A DNA stretch of 64,000 nt from Deroplatys truncata. Taxonomy: Eukaryota > Arthropoda > Insecta > Mantodea > Mantidae. Position 1 is the first letter of the stretch; every line of letters starts with the position of its first letter. The position numbers and the translations under genes are program-made. The stretch lies in the NCBI GenBank assembly GCA_030765065.1, contig CM060984.1:2614001-2678000 (forward strand), written 5' to 3'. The notes beneath the pieces were generated by a model. That model was not told the origin of the DNA. It ran no database searches and saw only the letters and a program-made list of their open reading frames with translations. Positions 34,491 through 49,030 of this stretch are shown piece by piece.

Positions 34491-35640
34491 TTAGTTCGTT
34501 ACGAACTTCGAAACTTGAAACAGCCAATCAGAAAATTCGCCTTTCCCGCAAAAGTACAACTAGTGACACACCGTGCTCATGTGAGGAGTTAGTGCCCTCT
34601 GTTTCCACTTAGCCAATACCACCATCACCCCTATGAGGGACCCCATCAGAAGCGAGAATACGCCAGCTTGTTAAACAGTGGTTATGAGTATTGCTTATTA
34701 GATACTACAAGCTGGTGTACGTCGTCAGAAATGGCAATAAAACCGGTTCCTGCACAATGCTAATTTACGCCGATACAGGCGCTCAACTACTCCATAATCT
34801 TCCAGCATAAAGCTGTTATACAATGTTTTGACGACTTCTTTAAACTATTAAATCCCAGTGTCCCATTTAGAGGACAGTACATATATGTATTTATGAATCT
34901 CTAATTAATTATTTTTTGCTCTATGTCATGTATTAATGCTTTTAAAAATCGATTTATGCTTACTGAGAATTATAAACAATAAATGGTATCCTTTATTGCT
35001 TATTGAATACTAGCCTTTTTTCAGTTATTATAGGTGTTAAAATTATTGATAATATGTACATGTTTTAAGAGTGTGGAAATCATATTTTCTATAGGTATTT
35101 ATAGCCAACGATCTGCCTTTTGAACTCCTTGCATTGTTAACTCAATGAGAATCATGTTCACTATTGTATATTGTACAAATGTTTATGTACTTTAAATAGG
35201 ACACTGGCATTTGGTGTTATCACTTCAGCTGTTCCCGTTGATGCGCTCCAACTTGAAATGTCGAGACTGCAGATGTATTTCCTTTTTAGGAGTGTTTGTT
35301 AGTACCTATATCAAGTGATGTATTAAAACATTCAGTATATTATTTTTGCGTGTGATGCGTGTACTGGAAGTATTTAGTTGCTGAGTAATGATGTTTATAT
35401 TTTATAATCTGGTGAAGGAACTTAGACTGCAAACCAAGGCAGCAATGTGTATTATCTAAAGGGGTTATTGCTTTCTGGCAACCAGAGGGGTGTAAATCTC
35501 TTCCTGCGAGATTTTTAGTGATTTGTTTTCGTGTAAAAGGATTTACAGCATGATATAAAATATTACTTATTATTTATAAAAGAAAGTCGTCCTGAAGTAA
35601 ATAATGCAGAGCCATCCCTTTTCCCCAGTTGGAGTCAAGG
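34491..35640. other. AT-rich spacer with one dispersed repeat
   Basis: The segment 34690-34825 is related to 25970-26125 ('ccggttcctgcacaatgcta', 'caggcgctcaactac'). Nothing else is identified before the piggyBac remnant. Confidence 0.5.
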
Positions 35641-35649
35641 TTTTTATTA

Positions 35650-36585
35650 TTATTTTGTTTCATTTAGGTTATCGTGGCCATCAGAAGGGTTGGCTACCTC
35701 ACTGTAGAGGAAATAGAAGGAATAGCAAACAGGGAGTCATTCCATGAAGCGATGTCAGATGTTCAGGACCATATTGATGCTACTGTATGTCCTCCTGAAG
35801 CAATTATTTGACTGATGAAGAATACAGTCCAAATGATGCTGTTGGAATTGTGGAGATCTCTGGTGTGCAGGGGAATTATGTAGTATCAGAGAATAGCGAA
35901 GAAACTGAACACAAGACTTCGATGCCAAATATGTCCCAATTTTCTATAAGTAAGTCGAAGAAGATCTTACTAATGATAAAAGGAACTGGGTGAAGACAAC
36001 TTCAATTTATACGAAGCTGTCCCAAAGAGGGAGGAGTTGAAGGAAAGGCTTTCTTCCCCGACTCCGAAGGAGATGTTCGAAGAATTGATATAGGAGTTCA
36101 TAGTGAATTAAACTGTAAGATATGCAGTACGAATGTGCATGATTTTGTTCTCACAGCTGCAGAAGTGAAGGTCTCTGCTCCTTGCTGGCTACCACACTCT
36201 CCCTGTTAGGTCTAAAGATGAAGATGTTGGCATACCAATTATAAAGAAAGTTGTGTCAAGGAACAAGTATCAGAAGTTGAAAACCTTGATTCATTTCCAA
36301 GTTAATGAAAACAAACATGATCGCGGATTCAAGATTAGTCCTCTGTTAAAAATGATAAACGAACTTTTTTAAAAATTTGGAGGAACATTTGTGCGTTGAC
36401 GAAATGATAGTCAAATACTATGGACGTTTAAAACAGCTTATTCGAGGTAAGCCTATTAGGTTTGGCTATAAGTTGTGGTCTTTTTTGGAGCAAGTGGGTA
36501 CTGCCTCAACTTTGATTTATACTGTGGAAAACATCCAGCAGATATTGAAAGGAATGACCTATTGGGATCAAGAGTAGTACTAAAC
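35650..36585 (+). pseudogene. piggyBac transposase remnant (PGBD-like)
   Basis: The pieces lie in family order across frameshifts. First comes an acidic N-terminus (LTVEEIEGIANRESFHEAM; LTDEEYSPNDAVG), then LLAGYHTLPVRSKDEDVGIP, VVSRNKYQKLKTLIHFQVNE and FKISPLLKMINELF, and finally EEHLCVDEMIVKYYGR with LIRGKPIRFGYKLW. The VDE block carries the first catalytic aspartate of the DDD triad. Sequence for the later aspartates and the C-terminal cysteine-rich domain is absent, since the LINE remnant begins at about 36590. Multiple stops make it inactive. I did not find its terminal inverted repeats. Confidence 0.85.
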
Positions 36586-36589
36586 ATGA

Positions 36590-37491
36590 TAAATTAATTA
36601 AAACACAAATATTAAAGTTAAAAAACAGCAAGGCCTGTGGAATTGATGGGTTACAAGGTGAATTATATAAAGCATGGTGCTGAGGTTAATAGTGAAATTG
36701 TTAAGTCAACACGTAAAAGGGTAGAGTCCCAGAGAACTGGGAAAGGAAATTGTAGCACCAATATATAAAGTCAAAATAGATATAGATGATCTTAAAGTTT
36801 ACAGAGGTATTTCCTTCCTAGCAGTGATAGGTGAAGCATATACAGCTGACAGAATGCAGAGATGGGCGGAGAAAGAGGGGAAGCTATCAGAATTCTAAGC
36901 AGAATATAGAAAACGAAGGAGAGCAATAGCTAATATATTCATTATAAACACAATGGTGGATAAATATTTAAGTATAAAAAGGGTAGACATACATGATATT
37001 TATTGATTTAGAAAATGCATTCGACACTATCAAAAGGGATGCACTATGGTTAAAACTAATTAAGAAAAGGGTGAGTGAATCATCTCTAAGGAATATAAAA
37101 TATTTGTATGCCAATAATGAGCGCTGTGTAAAAATAGCCAAGGGCAGAATTGCCTGAGATGAACGCGAATAATTCCGGGCTTAGACAAGGGTGTAAACTT
37201 AGCCCAGTGCTATTTAAACTATTTATACATAATATTATAGGGTTCCATGTCACTTGCGGGACTAAGTAAAGCTATTGAAGCAATTGTCAAATACTGCAAA
37301 GATTGGAAGCTCAGAACAAACAAAAAATAAATGGAAAATCGTGATCTTTCAGAAAGGATATAAATCGAGAAAGACAGAAAATTGCGATTGGGAAGGAACG
37401 GAGCTAGAAGTAGTGGCCAAGTTGACTATCTAAGAGTAAGACTCAAAAATGCAGGGGATTGGAGAAAACAGAAGAAAATAGTACTAGCAAA
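36590..37491 (+). pseudogene. Decayed LINE reverse transcriptase abutting satellite C
   Basis: Non-LTR RT blocks can be read across shifts: SKACGIDGLQGELYKA, VPENWERK.VAPIYK, DLKVYRGISFL, AEKEGKLSEF, then LENAFDTIKRDALWLKLIKK, GLRQGCKLSPVLFKLFIHNI, and a late block SGQVDYLRVRLKNAGDWRK. The FADD-containing block expected after FIHNI is missing, so there is an internal deletion. Its wording differs from the RT at 21926, so it is a second LINE family. Whether it is the missing ORF2 partner of the ORF1 at 14822 cannot be decided here. Confidence 0.8.
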
Positions 37492-38359
37492 AGTATATAG
37501 TTAAGAGGGAATCTGCGACCCATCGGGATATTTTATGGCTGCTATCCCACGAGAGAGGAACCTCAAGATACCATAGTATAGAGTATATAGTTGAGAGGAG
37601 CTCTGCGACCTATGGGGATATTTTATGGCTACTATCCCAAGAGAGAGGAACCTCAAGGGACTATAGTATAGAGTATAAAGGTGAGAGGGACTCTGCGAAC
37701 TATGGGGGATATTTTATGGCTACTATCCCAAAAGAGATGGACCTCAAGGGACTATAGTATAGAGTATAAAGCTGAGAGGGGCACTACGACCTATGAGGAT
37801 ATTTTATGGCTATTATCCCAAGAGAGAGGAACCTCAAGGGACTATACTATAGAGTATATAGTTCACTCTGCGAACTATGGAGCATATTTCATGACTACTT
37901 TCCCACGAGAGAAGAACCACAAGCGACTACAACACAGAGTATATAGTTGAGAGGGAATTTGCGACCTATGGGGGATATTTTAAGACTACTTTCGCACGAG
38001 AGAGGAACCTCAAGGGCCCATAGTATAGAATATATAGTTAAGAAGAACTCTAGGATCTATGGGGAATACTTTATGACTAGTTTCCCGCGAGAGAGGAAAC
38101 ACAAGGGATTATACTATAGGGTATATAGTTGAGGGGGACTTATCGCCATATGGGGGATATTTTCCCATAAAAGAGGAAACTCAAGGGACTATGGTACAGG
38201 ATATATAGTTGACAGACTATGCGAACTATGGGGGATATTCTATGACAATTTTCCAACGACACAGGAACCATAAGGCACAATAGTATAAAGTATATAGATG
38301 AGAGAGACTCTGCAACATATGGGGGATATTTTCCCATGGGACTATAGTTTGAAGTACAT

Positions 38360-41340
38360 AGTTGAGAGCGACTCTGCGACCTATGAGGGATATTTTATAG
38401 CTACTACCCCACGAGAGAGGAACCTCAAGGGACTATAGTATAGGGTATACAGTTGAGAGACACTCTGCGACATATGGGGGATATTTTACGACTACTTTCC
38501 CACGAGAAAGGACCTCAAGGGACTATAGTATAAAGTATATAGTTGAGAGAAACTCTGCGATAAATGGGGAATATTTTTTGACTACTTTCCTACGAGAGAG
38601 GAAACTCAAAGGATTATAGTATAGGGTATATAGCTGAGAGGGACTCTGAGATCTATAAAGGATATTTTATAGCTACTACCAAACGAGAGACGAACCACAA
38701 GGGACTATAGTATAGGGTATATAGCTGAGAGGGACTCTGAGATCTATAAAGGATATTTTATAACTACTACTAAACGAGAGAGAAACCACAAGGAACTATA
38801 GTATAGGATATATAGCTGATAGAGACTCTGCGACCTATGATAGATATTTTATAACTACTAACAAACGAGAGAGAGGGAGAAAACACAAGCGACTATAGTA
38901 TAAGATATATAGCTGAGAGGGACTCTGAGATCTATAAAGGATATTTTATAGCTACTACAAAACGAGATACGAACCACAAGCGACTATAGAATACGATATA
39001 TAGCTGAGAGGGAATATAAGATCTACAAAGGATATTTTATAGCTACTACAAAACGAGATACGAACCACAAGCGACTATAGTATAGGATATATAGCTGAGA
39101 GGGAATCTGAGATCTATAAAGGATATCTTATAGCTACTACCAAACGAGAGAGAGAGAAACCACAAGGGACCATAGTATAGGATATATAGCTGAGAGGGAC
39201 TCTAAGATCTATAAAGGATATTTTATAGCTACTACCAAACAAGAAGGAGAAACCACAAGTGACTATAGTATAGGATATACAGCTGAGAGGGACTCTAAGA
39301 TCTATAAAGGATATTTTATAGCTACTACAAATCGAGATACGAACCACAAGCGACTATAGTATAGGATATATAGCTGAGAGGCACTCTGAGATCTATAAAG
39401 GATATTTTATAACTACTACCAAACGAGAGAGAAAACCACAAGGGACCATAGTATAGGATATATAGCTGAGAGGGACTCTAAGATCTATAAAGGATATTTT
39501 ATAGCTACTACCAAACGAGAGAGAGAAACCACAAGCGACTATAGTATAGGATATATAGCTGAGAGGGACTCTAGGATCAATAAAGGATATTTTATAGCTA
39601 CTACAAATCGAGATACGATCCACAAGCGAATATAGTATAGGATATATAGCTGAGAGGGACTCTGAGATGTATTAAGGATATTTTATAGCTACTACCAAAC
39701 GAGAGAGAGAAACCATAAGGGACAATAGTATAGGATATATAGCTGACAGAGACTCTGCGACCTATAATAGATATTTTATAGCTACTACCAAACGAGAGAA
39801 ACCACAAGGGACTATAGTATAGGACATATAGTTGAGAGAGACTCTGAGATCTATGGGAGATATTTTATAGCTAATACCCCGAGAGAAAGAAACCACAACG
39901 GACTATAGTATAGGATATATAGTTGAGAGATACTCTGAGATTTATGGGAGATATATTATACTTACTACCCCGAGAGAGAGAAACCACAAGGGACTGTAAT
40001 ATACGATATAAAGTTAAAAGATACTCTGCGACTATGGGAGATATTTCATAGCTACTATTCCGAGAGAGAGAAACCACAAGGGACTATAGTATAGGACATA
40101 TAGTTGAGAAAGGCTCTGAGATCTGTGAGAGATATTTTATAACTACTACCAAACGAGAGAGAGAAACCACAAGGGACTGTGGTATAGGATATATTGTTGG
40201 GAGAGACTCTGCGACCTATGGGAGATATTTTATAGCTACTACCAAACGAGAGAGGAACCACAAGGGACTATGGTATAGGATATATTGTTGAGAGAGACTC
40301 TGAGACCTATAGGAGATATTTTATAGCTACTACCCCGAGAGAGAGAGAGAAACCACAAGCGCCTATAGTATAGGATATATAGTTGAGAGGGACCATGCGA
40401 CCAATTGGGAATATTTTATGGCTACTACCCCGACAAAGAGGAACCTCAAGGGACTATGTATTGGATATATAGCTGAAAGGGATTATGCGACATATGGGGG
40501 ATATTTTGGGACTACTTTCCAACGAGAGTCGAACCACAAGCGACTATGGTATAGGGTATATAGTTGAGAGAGACTCTGCGACCTATAGGAGATATCTTAT
40601 AGCTACTACCAAAAGAGAGAGAGTAACACAAGGATCTATAGTATAGGATATATAGCTGAGAGGGACTCTGAGATCTATAAAGGATATTTTATAGCTACTA
40701 CCAAACGAGAGAGAAACCACAAGGGACCATAGTATAGGATATATAGCTGAGAGAGACTCTGCCACTTATGATAGATATTTTATAGCTACTACCAAACGAG
40801 AGAGAGAAACCACAAGGGAGTGTAGTATAGGACATACAACTGAGAGAGACTCTGAGATCTATTGGAGATATTTTATAGCTAACACCCCGAGAGAGAGATA
40901 CCACAAGGGACTATAGTATAGGATATATAGCTGAGAGAGACTCTGCGACCTATGATAGATATTTTATAGCTACTACCAAACGAGAGGGAGAAACCACAAG
41001 GGACTGTATTAAGGGACATATAGTTGAGAGAGACTTTGAGATCTATGGGAAATGTTTTATAGCTAAAATCCGAGAGAGAGAAACCACAGTGGACCATAGT
41101 ATAGGACATATAGCTGAGAGAGACTCTGCGACCTATGATAGATATTTTATAGCTAATACCAAACGAGAGAGAGAGAGAAACCACAAGAGACTATAGTATA
41201 GGACATATAGTTGAGAGAGACTCTGAGCTCTATGGGAGATATTTTATAGCTAACACCCCGAGAGAGAGAAATCACAAGGGACTATAGTATAGGATATATA
41301 GTTGAGAGACAGTCTGAGATTTATGGGAGATATTTTATAC
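38360..41340. repeat. Satellite C, A-type domain 1
   Basis: Units read 'actctgagatctataaagga' or 'ctctgcgacctatgatagat' and 'accaaacgagagagaaacc', without the CGCG core of B-type units. It opens with a signature three-unit block (38360-38650) that recurs at 45015 and 54360. A mixed introductory segment (37492-38360) precedes it. Confidence 0.75.
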
Positions 41341-44300
41341 CTACTACTTCGCGAGAGAGGAACCATAACGGACTTTAGTATAAGATATATAGCTGAGAGG
41401 GACTCTTTGAACTTTGGGGATATTTTATGAATACTACCTCACGGGAGCGTAACCAGAAGGGACTATAGTATAAGATATACAGCTGAGAGGGACTCTTTGA
41501 ACTATGGGGATATTTAATGACTACTACCTCGCGAGAGAGGAACCACAAGGTACTATAGTATAGGATATACAGCTGAGAGGGTCTCTTAGAACTATGGGGG
41601 ATATTTTATGACTACTACCTCGCGAGAGAGGAACCAGAAGGGACCATAGTATAAGATGTACAGCTGAAAGGGACTCCTTGAACTATGGGGGATATGTTAT
41701 TATTACTACCTCGCAATAGAGGAACCGTAAGGGACTTTAGTACAAGATATAACGCTAAAAGGGATTCACTGAACTATGGGTGATATTTCTTGAATACTAC
41801 CTCGCGAGAGAGGAACCTCAAGGGACCATAGTATAGGATGTACACTTGAGAGGGACTGCTTGAACTATGGAGGATATTTTATGAATACTACCTCGCCAGT
41901 GAGGAACCAGAACGGACTATAGTATAAGATATACAGCTGAGAGGGACTCTTTGAACTATGGGGGATATTTTATGATTACTACCTCGCGAGAGAGGAACCC
42001 GAAGCGACTTTAGTATAAGATACACAGCTGAGAGGGACTCATTGAACTATGGGGGATATTTTATGATCACTACGTCGCAGTAGAGGAACCAGAAGTGACT
42101 ATAGTATAAGATATACAGCTGAGAGAGACTCTTTGAACTATGGGGGATATTTTATGATTACTACCTCACAAGAGAGGAACCAGAAGGGACTATAGTAACA
42201 GATATACAGCTGAGATGGACTCTTTGAACTATGGGGGATATTTTATGATTACTACCTCGCAGAGAGGAACCAGAAGGGACTATAGTATAAGATATACAGC
42301 TGAGAGGGACTCTTTAAACTATAGGGGATATCTTATGACTACTACCTCGGGAGAGAGGAACCAGAAAAGACTATAGTATAAGATATACAGCTGAGAGGGA
42401 CTCTTGAACTATGGGGGATATTTTATTACTACCTTAAAGAGAGGAACTACAGGGTACTATAGTAAAAGAGATACAGCTGAGAGGGACTCTTTTAACTATG
42501 GGGGATATTTTATGACCACTACCTCGCGAGAGTGGGAACCATAAGGGACTTTAGTATAAGATATATAGCTGAGAGGGACTCTTTGAACTTTGGGGATGTT
42601 TTATGATTACTACCTCGCGAGAGAGGAATCACAAGGGACTAGAGTATAAGATATATAGCTGCGAAGGACTCTTTGAACTTTGGGGATATTTTATGATTAC
42701 TACCTCGCAAGAGAGGAACCAGAAGGTACTATGTATAAGATATACAGTTGAGAGGGCTCTTTGAACTATGGGGGATATTGTATGACTACTACCTCGCGAG
42801 AAAACTAGAAGAGGCTTAAGTATAGGATATAAAGCTGAGAGGTACTGTTTAACTATGGGGGATATTTTATGACTACTAACTCGCGAGAGAGGAAGCAGAA
42901 GGCTCTACAGTATAAGATATACAGCTGAGAGCGACTCTTTGAACTATGGGGGATGTTTTATGAATACTTCCTTGCGAGAGAGAAACCACAAGGTACTATA
43001 GTATAAGATATACAGCTGAGAGAGACTCTTTGAACTATGGGGAATATTTTATGACTACTAACTCGCAAGAGAGGAACCAGAAGGGACTATAGTATAAGAT
43101 ATACAGCTGAGAGGGACTCTTTAAACTATAGGGGATATTTTATGATTACTACCTCGCGAGAGAGGAATCAGAAAGGACTATAGTATAAGATATACAGCTG
43201 AGACGGACTCTTTGAACTATGGGGGATATTTTATTACTACACTTCGCAAGAGAGGAACCAGAAGGGACTATAGTATAAGATATACAGCTGAGAGGGACTA
43301 TTTGAACTATGGGGGATATTTTATGACTACTACCTCGCGAGAGAGGAACCAGAAGGGACTATAGTATAAGCTTTACAGCTGAGAGGGACATCTTTGAACT
43401 ATGGGGATATTTAATGACTACTACCTCGCGAGAGAGGAACCAGAAGGGACTATAGTATAAGATATACAGCTGAGAAGGACTCTTTGGACTATGGGGGAAA
43501 TTTTATGATTACTCCATCGCAAGAGAGGAACCACAAGGGACTTTAGTATAAGATATACAGCTGAAAGGGACACCTTGATCCATGGGGGATATTTCGTGAC
43601 TACTACCTCGCGATAGAGGAAACAGAAGGGACTATAGTATAAGATATACAGCTGAGAAGGGCTCTTTGGACTATGGGGGAAATTGTATGACTACTCCATC
43701 GCAAGAGAGGTAACAGGAGGGACCTTAGTATAAGATATACAGCTGAGAGGGACACTTTGATCTATGGGAGATATTTTATGACTACTACCTCGAAAGAGAG
43801 GAACCAGAAGGGATTATGGTATACGATATACAGCTGAGAGGGACTCATTGAACTATGGGGGATATTTTATGACTGCTACCTCGAAAGAGAGGAACCAGAA
43901 TGGATTATAGTATACGACATACAGCTGAGAGGGACTCTTTGAACTATGGGGGATATTTCGTTACTACTACCTCGCGAGAGAGGAACCACAAGGGACCATA
44001 GTATAGGATATATAGGTGAGAGGGACTCTTTGAAGTATGGGGGATATTTATGTACCACTACCTCGCAAGAGAGGAGCCAGAAGGGACTATAGTATTCGAT
44101 ATAAAGCTGAGAGGGACTCTTTGAACTATGGGGGATATTTTAGGACTACTATCTCAGAACAGAGGAACCAGAAAAGATTGTACTATAAGATATACAGCTG
44201 AGAGAGGCTCTTTGAACTATGGGGGATATTTTATGTCTACAACCTCGCGATGAAGGAACCAAAAATGTCCATAGTATAGGATATATAGCTGAAAGGGAAT

Positions 44301-45005
44301 CTTTGAACTATGGGGGATATTTTATGACTACTACCTCGCAAGAGGGGAACCACAAGGGTCCACACTATAGGATATTCAGCTGACAGGGATTCTTTGAACA
44401 ATGGGGGATATTTTATGACTACTACCTCGCAAGAGAGGAACCAGAAGCAACTATAGCATAAGTTATACAGCTGAGAGGGACTCTTTGAACTATGGGGATA
44501 TTTTTTGACTACTACCTCGCAAGAGAGAAAACAGAAGGGACTTTAGTAAAATATATAGTGCTGAGAGGATCTCTTTAGGCTATAAAGGATATTTTATGAT
44601 TACTACCTCGCAATAGAGGAACCAGAAGGGACTATAGCATAAGATATAAAGCTGAGAGGGACTCATAGACTTATGGGGGATATTTTATGACTACTATCTC
44701 GCGAGAAAGTATCCAGAAGGGACTATAGTATAAGATATACAGCTGAGAGAGACTCTTTGAACTATGGGGCATATTTTATGACTACTACCTCTCTAGAGAA
44801 TCCAGAAGAGGCTGTGGTATAAGATATACAGCTCACACGGACTGTTTGAACTATAGCGAATATTTTATGGCTACTACCTCGCGAGGGAGGAACCAGAAGG
44901 GAATATAGTATACGATATACAGCTGAGAGAGACTCTTTGAACTATGGGGGATATTTTGTGACTACTATCTCGCGAGAGAGGAACCAGAAGAGACTATAGT
45001 ATAAG
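41340..45005. repeat. Satellite C, B-type domain 1
   Basis: Units read 'gactctttgaactatggggg' and 'actacctcgcgagagaggaa'. The TCGCGA core is present in most copies. Confidence 0.75.
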
Positions 45006-45726
45006 ATATAGAGGTGAGAGCGACTCTGCGACCTATGAGGGATATTTATAGCTACTACCCCACGAGAGAGGAACCTCAAGGGACTATAGTATAGGGTATA
45101 CAGTTGAGAGAAACTCTGCGACATATGGGGGATATATTGCGACTATTTTACCACGAGAAAGGAATCTCAAGGGACTATAGTATAAAGTATATAGTTAAGA
45201 GAAACCTTGCGATAAATGGGGGATATTTTTGGACTACTTTCCTACGAGAGAGGAAACTCAAAGGATTATAGTATAGGGTATATAGCTGAGAGGGACTCTG
45301 AGAACTATAAAGGATATTTTATAGCTACTACCAAACGAGAGACGAACCACAATGGACTATAATATAGGGTATATAGCAGAGAGGGTCTCTGAGATCTATA
45401 AAGGATATTTTATAACTACTACCAAACGAGAGAGAAACCACAAGGAACTATAGTATAATATATATCTGAGAGGGACTCTGAGATCTATAAAGAATGTTTT
45501 ATAGCTACTACAAAACGAGATTTGAACCACAAGCGACTATTGTATACGACATATAGCTGAGAGGGACTCTAAGATCTATAAAGGACATTTTATAGCTACT
45601 ACAAAGCGAGATACGAACCACAAGCGAGTATAGTATAGGATATATAGCTGAGAGGGACTCTGCGACCTATGATAGATATTTTATAACTATTATCAAACGA
45701 GAGAGAGAAACCACAAGGGACTATAG

Positions 45727-45730
<4 letters not shown>

Positions 45731-45791
<61 letters not shown>
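45731..45791. repeat. (AT)n microsatellite within satellite C
   Basis: About 60 bp of pure AT dinucleotides. It occupies the spot where a neighbouring unit 333 bp upstream reads 'tataatatatatctgag', so it looks like expansion of an existing short AT run. Confidence 0.95.
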
Positions 45792-45793
<2 letters not shown>

Positions 45794-46753
45794 CATATCT
45801 GAGAGGGACTCTGAGATCTATAAAGAATATTTTATAGCTACTACAAAACGAGATTTGAACCACAAGCGACTATTGTATACGATATATAGCTGAGAGGGAC
45901 TCTAAGATCTATAAAGGACATTTTATAACTACTACGAAGCCAGATACGAACCACAAGCGAGTATAGTATAGGATATATAGCTGAGAGGGACTCTGAGATC
46001 TATTAAGGATATTTTATAGCTACTACAAAACGAGATGCGAACCACAAGCGACTATAGTATAGGATATATAGCTGATAGGGACTCTGAGATCTATAAAGGA
46101 TATTTTATGGCTATTACCAAACGAGAGAGAGAAACCACAAGGGACCATAGTATAGGATATATAGCTGATTGAGACTCTGCGACCTATAATAGATATTTTA
46201 TAACTACTACCAAACGAGAGAAACCACAAGGGACTATAGTATAGGCGTATAGTTGAGAGAGACTCTGAGATCTATGGGAGATATTTTATAGCTAATACCC
46301 CGAGTGAAAGAAACCACAAGGGACTATAGTATAAGATAGACAGCTGAGATGGACTCTGAGATCTATAAAGGATATTTTATAGCTATTACCAAACGAGATA
46401 CGAACCACAAGCGACTATAGTATAGGTTATATAGCTGAGAGGGACTCTGAGATCTATAAAGGATATTTTATAGATACTACCAAACGAGAGAGAAACCACA
46501 AGGGACCATAGTATAGGATATCTAGCTGACAGAGACTCTGCGACCTATGATAGATATTTTAAAGCTACTACCAAACGAGAGAAACCACAAGGGAATATAG
46601 TATAGGACATATAGTTGAGAGACACTCTGAGATCTATGCGAGATATTTTATAGCTAGAAACCCGAGAGAAAGACACCAGAAGAGACTATAGTATAGGATA
46701 TATAGTTGAGAGACACTCTGAGATTTATGGGAGATATTTTATGCCTACAACCC

Positions 46754-46791
46754 CGAGAGAGAGAGAGAGAGAGACAGAGAGAGAGAGAGAG
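46754..46791. repeat. (GA)n expansion within satellite C
   Basis: A GA dinucleotide run with one CA interruption replaces the usual short GAGAGA of A-type units. A similar pure run lies at about 58804-58830. Confidence 0.9.
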
Positions 46792-49030
46792 AAACCACAA
46801 GGGACTGTAGTATAGGATATGAAGTTAAAAGGGACTCTGCGACATATGAGAGATATTTCATAGCTACTACTCCGAGAGAGAGAAACCACAAGGGACTATA
46901 GTAAAGGACATATAGTTGAGAAAGACTCTGAGATCTATGAGAGATATTTTATAGCTACTACCAAACGAGAGAAACCACAAGGGATTGTGGTATAGGATAT
47001 ATTGCTGAGAGAGACTCTGCGACCTATGGGAGATATTTCATAGCTACTTCCAAACGAGAGAGGAACCACAAGGGACTATGGTATAGGATAAATTCTTGAG
47101 AGAGACTGGTAAACCTATGGGAGATATTTTATAGCTACTACCCCGAGAGAGAGAAACCACAAGCGCCTATAGTGTAGGATATATAGTTGAGAGGGACAAT
47201 GCGACCAATGGGGAATGTTTTATGGCTACTACCCCGACAGAGAGGAACCTCAAGGGACTATATTGGAATTATACCTGAAAGAGACTATGCGACATATGGG
47301 GGATATTTTGGGACTACTTTCCAACGAGAGTCGAATCACAAGGGACTATGGTATAGAGTATATAGTTGAGAGAGACTCTGCCACCCATGGGAATTATTTT
47401 ATAGCTACTACCAAACGAGAGAGAGAACCCACAAGGATCTATAGTATAGGATATATAGCTGAGAGGAACTCTGAGATCTATAAAGGATATGTTATAGTTA
47501 CTACCAAACGAGACAGAGAAACCACAAGCGACTATAGTATATGATATATAGCTGAGAGGGACTCTAAGATCTATAAAGGATATTTTATAGCTACTACCAA
47601 ACGAGATACAACCACAAGCGACTATAGTATAGGATATATAGCTGAGAGGGACTCTGAGATCTATAAAGTATATTATATGGCTACTACCAAACGAGAGAGA
47701 GAAACCACAAGGGACCATAATGTAGGATATATAGCTGAAAGAGACTCTGGGACCTATGATAGATATTTTATAGCTACTACCAAACGAGAGAAACCACAAG
47801 GGACTATAGTATAGGACATAGTTGAGAGAGACACTGAGATCTATGGGAGATATTTTATAGCTAATACCCCGAGTGAAAGAAATCACAAGGGACTATATTA
47901 TAAGATATACAGCTGAGATGGACTCTGAGATCTATAAAGGATAATTTATAGCTACTACCAAACGAGATAGGAACCACAAGCGACTATAGTATAGCTTATA
48001 GCTGAGATAGACCCTGAGATCTATAAAGGATATTTTATAGCTACTACCAAACGAGAGAGAAACCACAAGGGACCATAGTATAGGATATATAGCTGAGAGA
48101 GACTCTGCGGCCTATAATAGATATTTTATAGCTACTACCAGACGAGGGAAACCACAAGGGACTATAGTATAGGACATATAGTTGAGAGAGACTCTGAGAT
48201 CTATGGGAGATATTTTATAGCTAACACCCCGCGAGAAAGAAACCAAAAGGGACTATAGTATAGGATATATATTGTTGAGAGAGACTCTGAGACCTATAGG
48301 AGATATTTTATAGCTACTACTCCGAGAGAGAGAGAAACCACAAGCGCATATAGTATAGGATATATAGTTGAGAGGAACCATGCGACCAATGGGGACTATT
48401 TTATGACTACTACCCCGACAGAAAGGAAACTCAAGGGACTATGTATTGGATATATAGCTGAAAGGGACTGTGCGACATATGCGGGATATTTTGGGACTAC
48501 TTTCCAACGAGATTCGAACCACAAGGGACTACGGTATAAGGTATATAGTTGAGAGAGACTCTGCGACCTATGGGAGATATTTTATAGCTACTACCAAACG
48601 AGAGAGAGAAACCACAAGGATCTATAGTATAGGATATATAGCTGAGAGGGACTCTAAGATCTATAAAGGATATTTTATAGCTACTACCAATCGAGATACG
48701 AAGCACAAGCGACTATAGTATAGAATATATAACAGTGAGGGATTCTGAGATCTATAAAGGATACTTTATAGCTACTACCAAACGAGAGAGAAACCACAAG
48801 GGACCATAGTATAGGACATATAGCTGAGAGAGACTCTGCGACCTATGATAGATATTTTATAGCTACTACCATAGGAGAGAGAGAAACCACAAGGGACTGT
48901 ACTATAAGACATATAGTTGAGAGAGACTCTGAGATCTATGGGAGATATTTTAAACTAACACCCCGAGAGAGAGAGAGAGACCACAAGGTACTATAGTATA
49001 GGCTATATAGTTGAGAGACAACCTGAGATT

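Larger units (their letters stand above)
45005..49030. repeat. Satellite C, A-type domain 2
   Basis: It starts with the same signature block as domain 1 and includes a 60-bp (AT)n tract. The marker 'ttccaacgagagtcgaa' (or gattcgaa) with 'atgcgaccaatgggg' occurs twice, near 47200-47340 and 48380-48520, giving an internal period near 1.18 kb. Confidence 0.75.
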
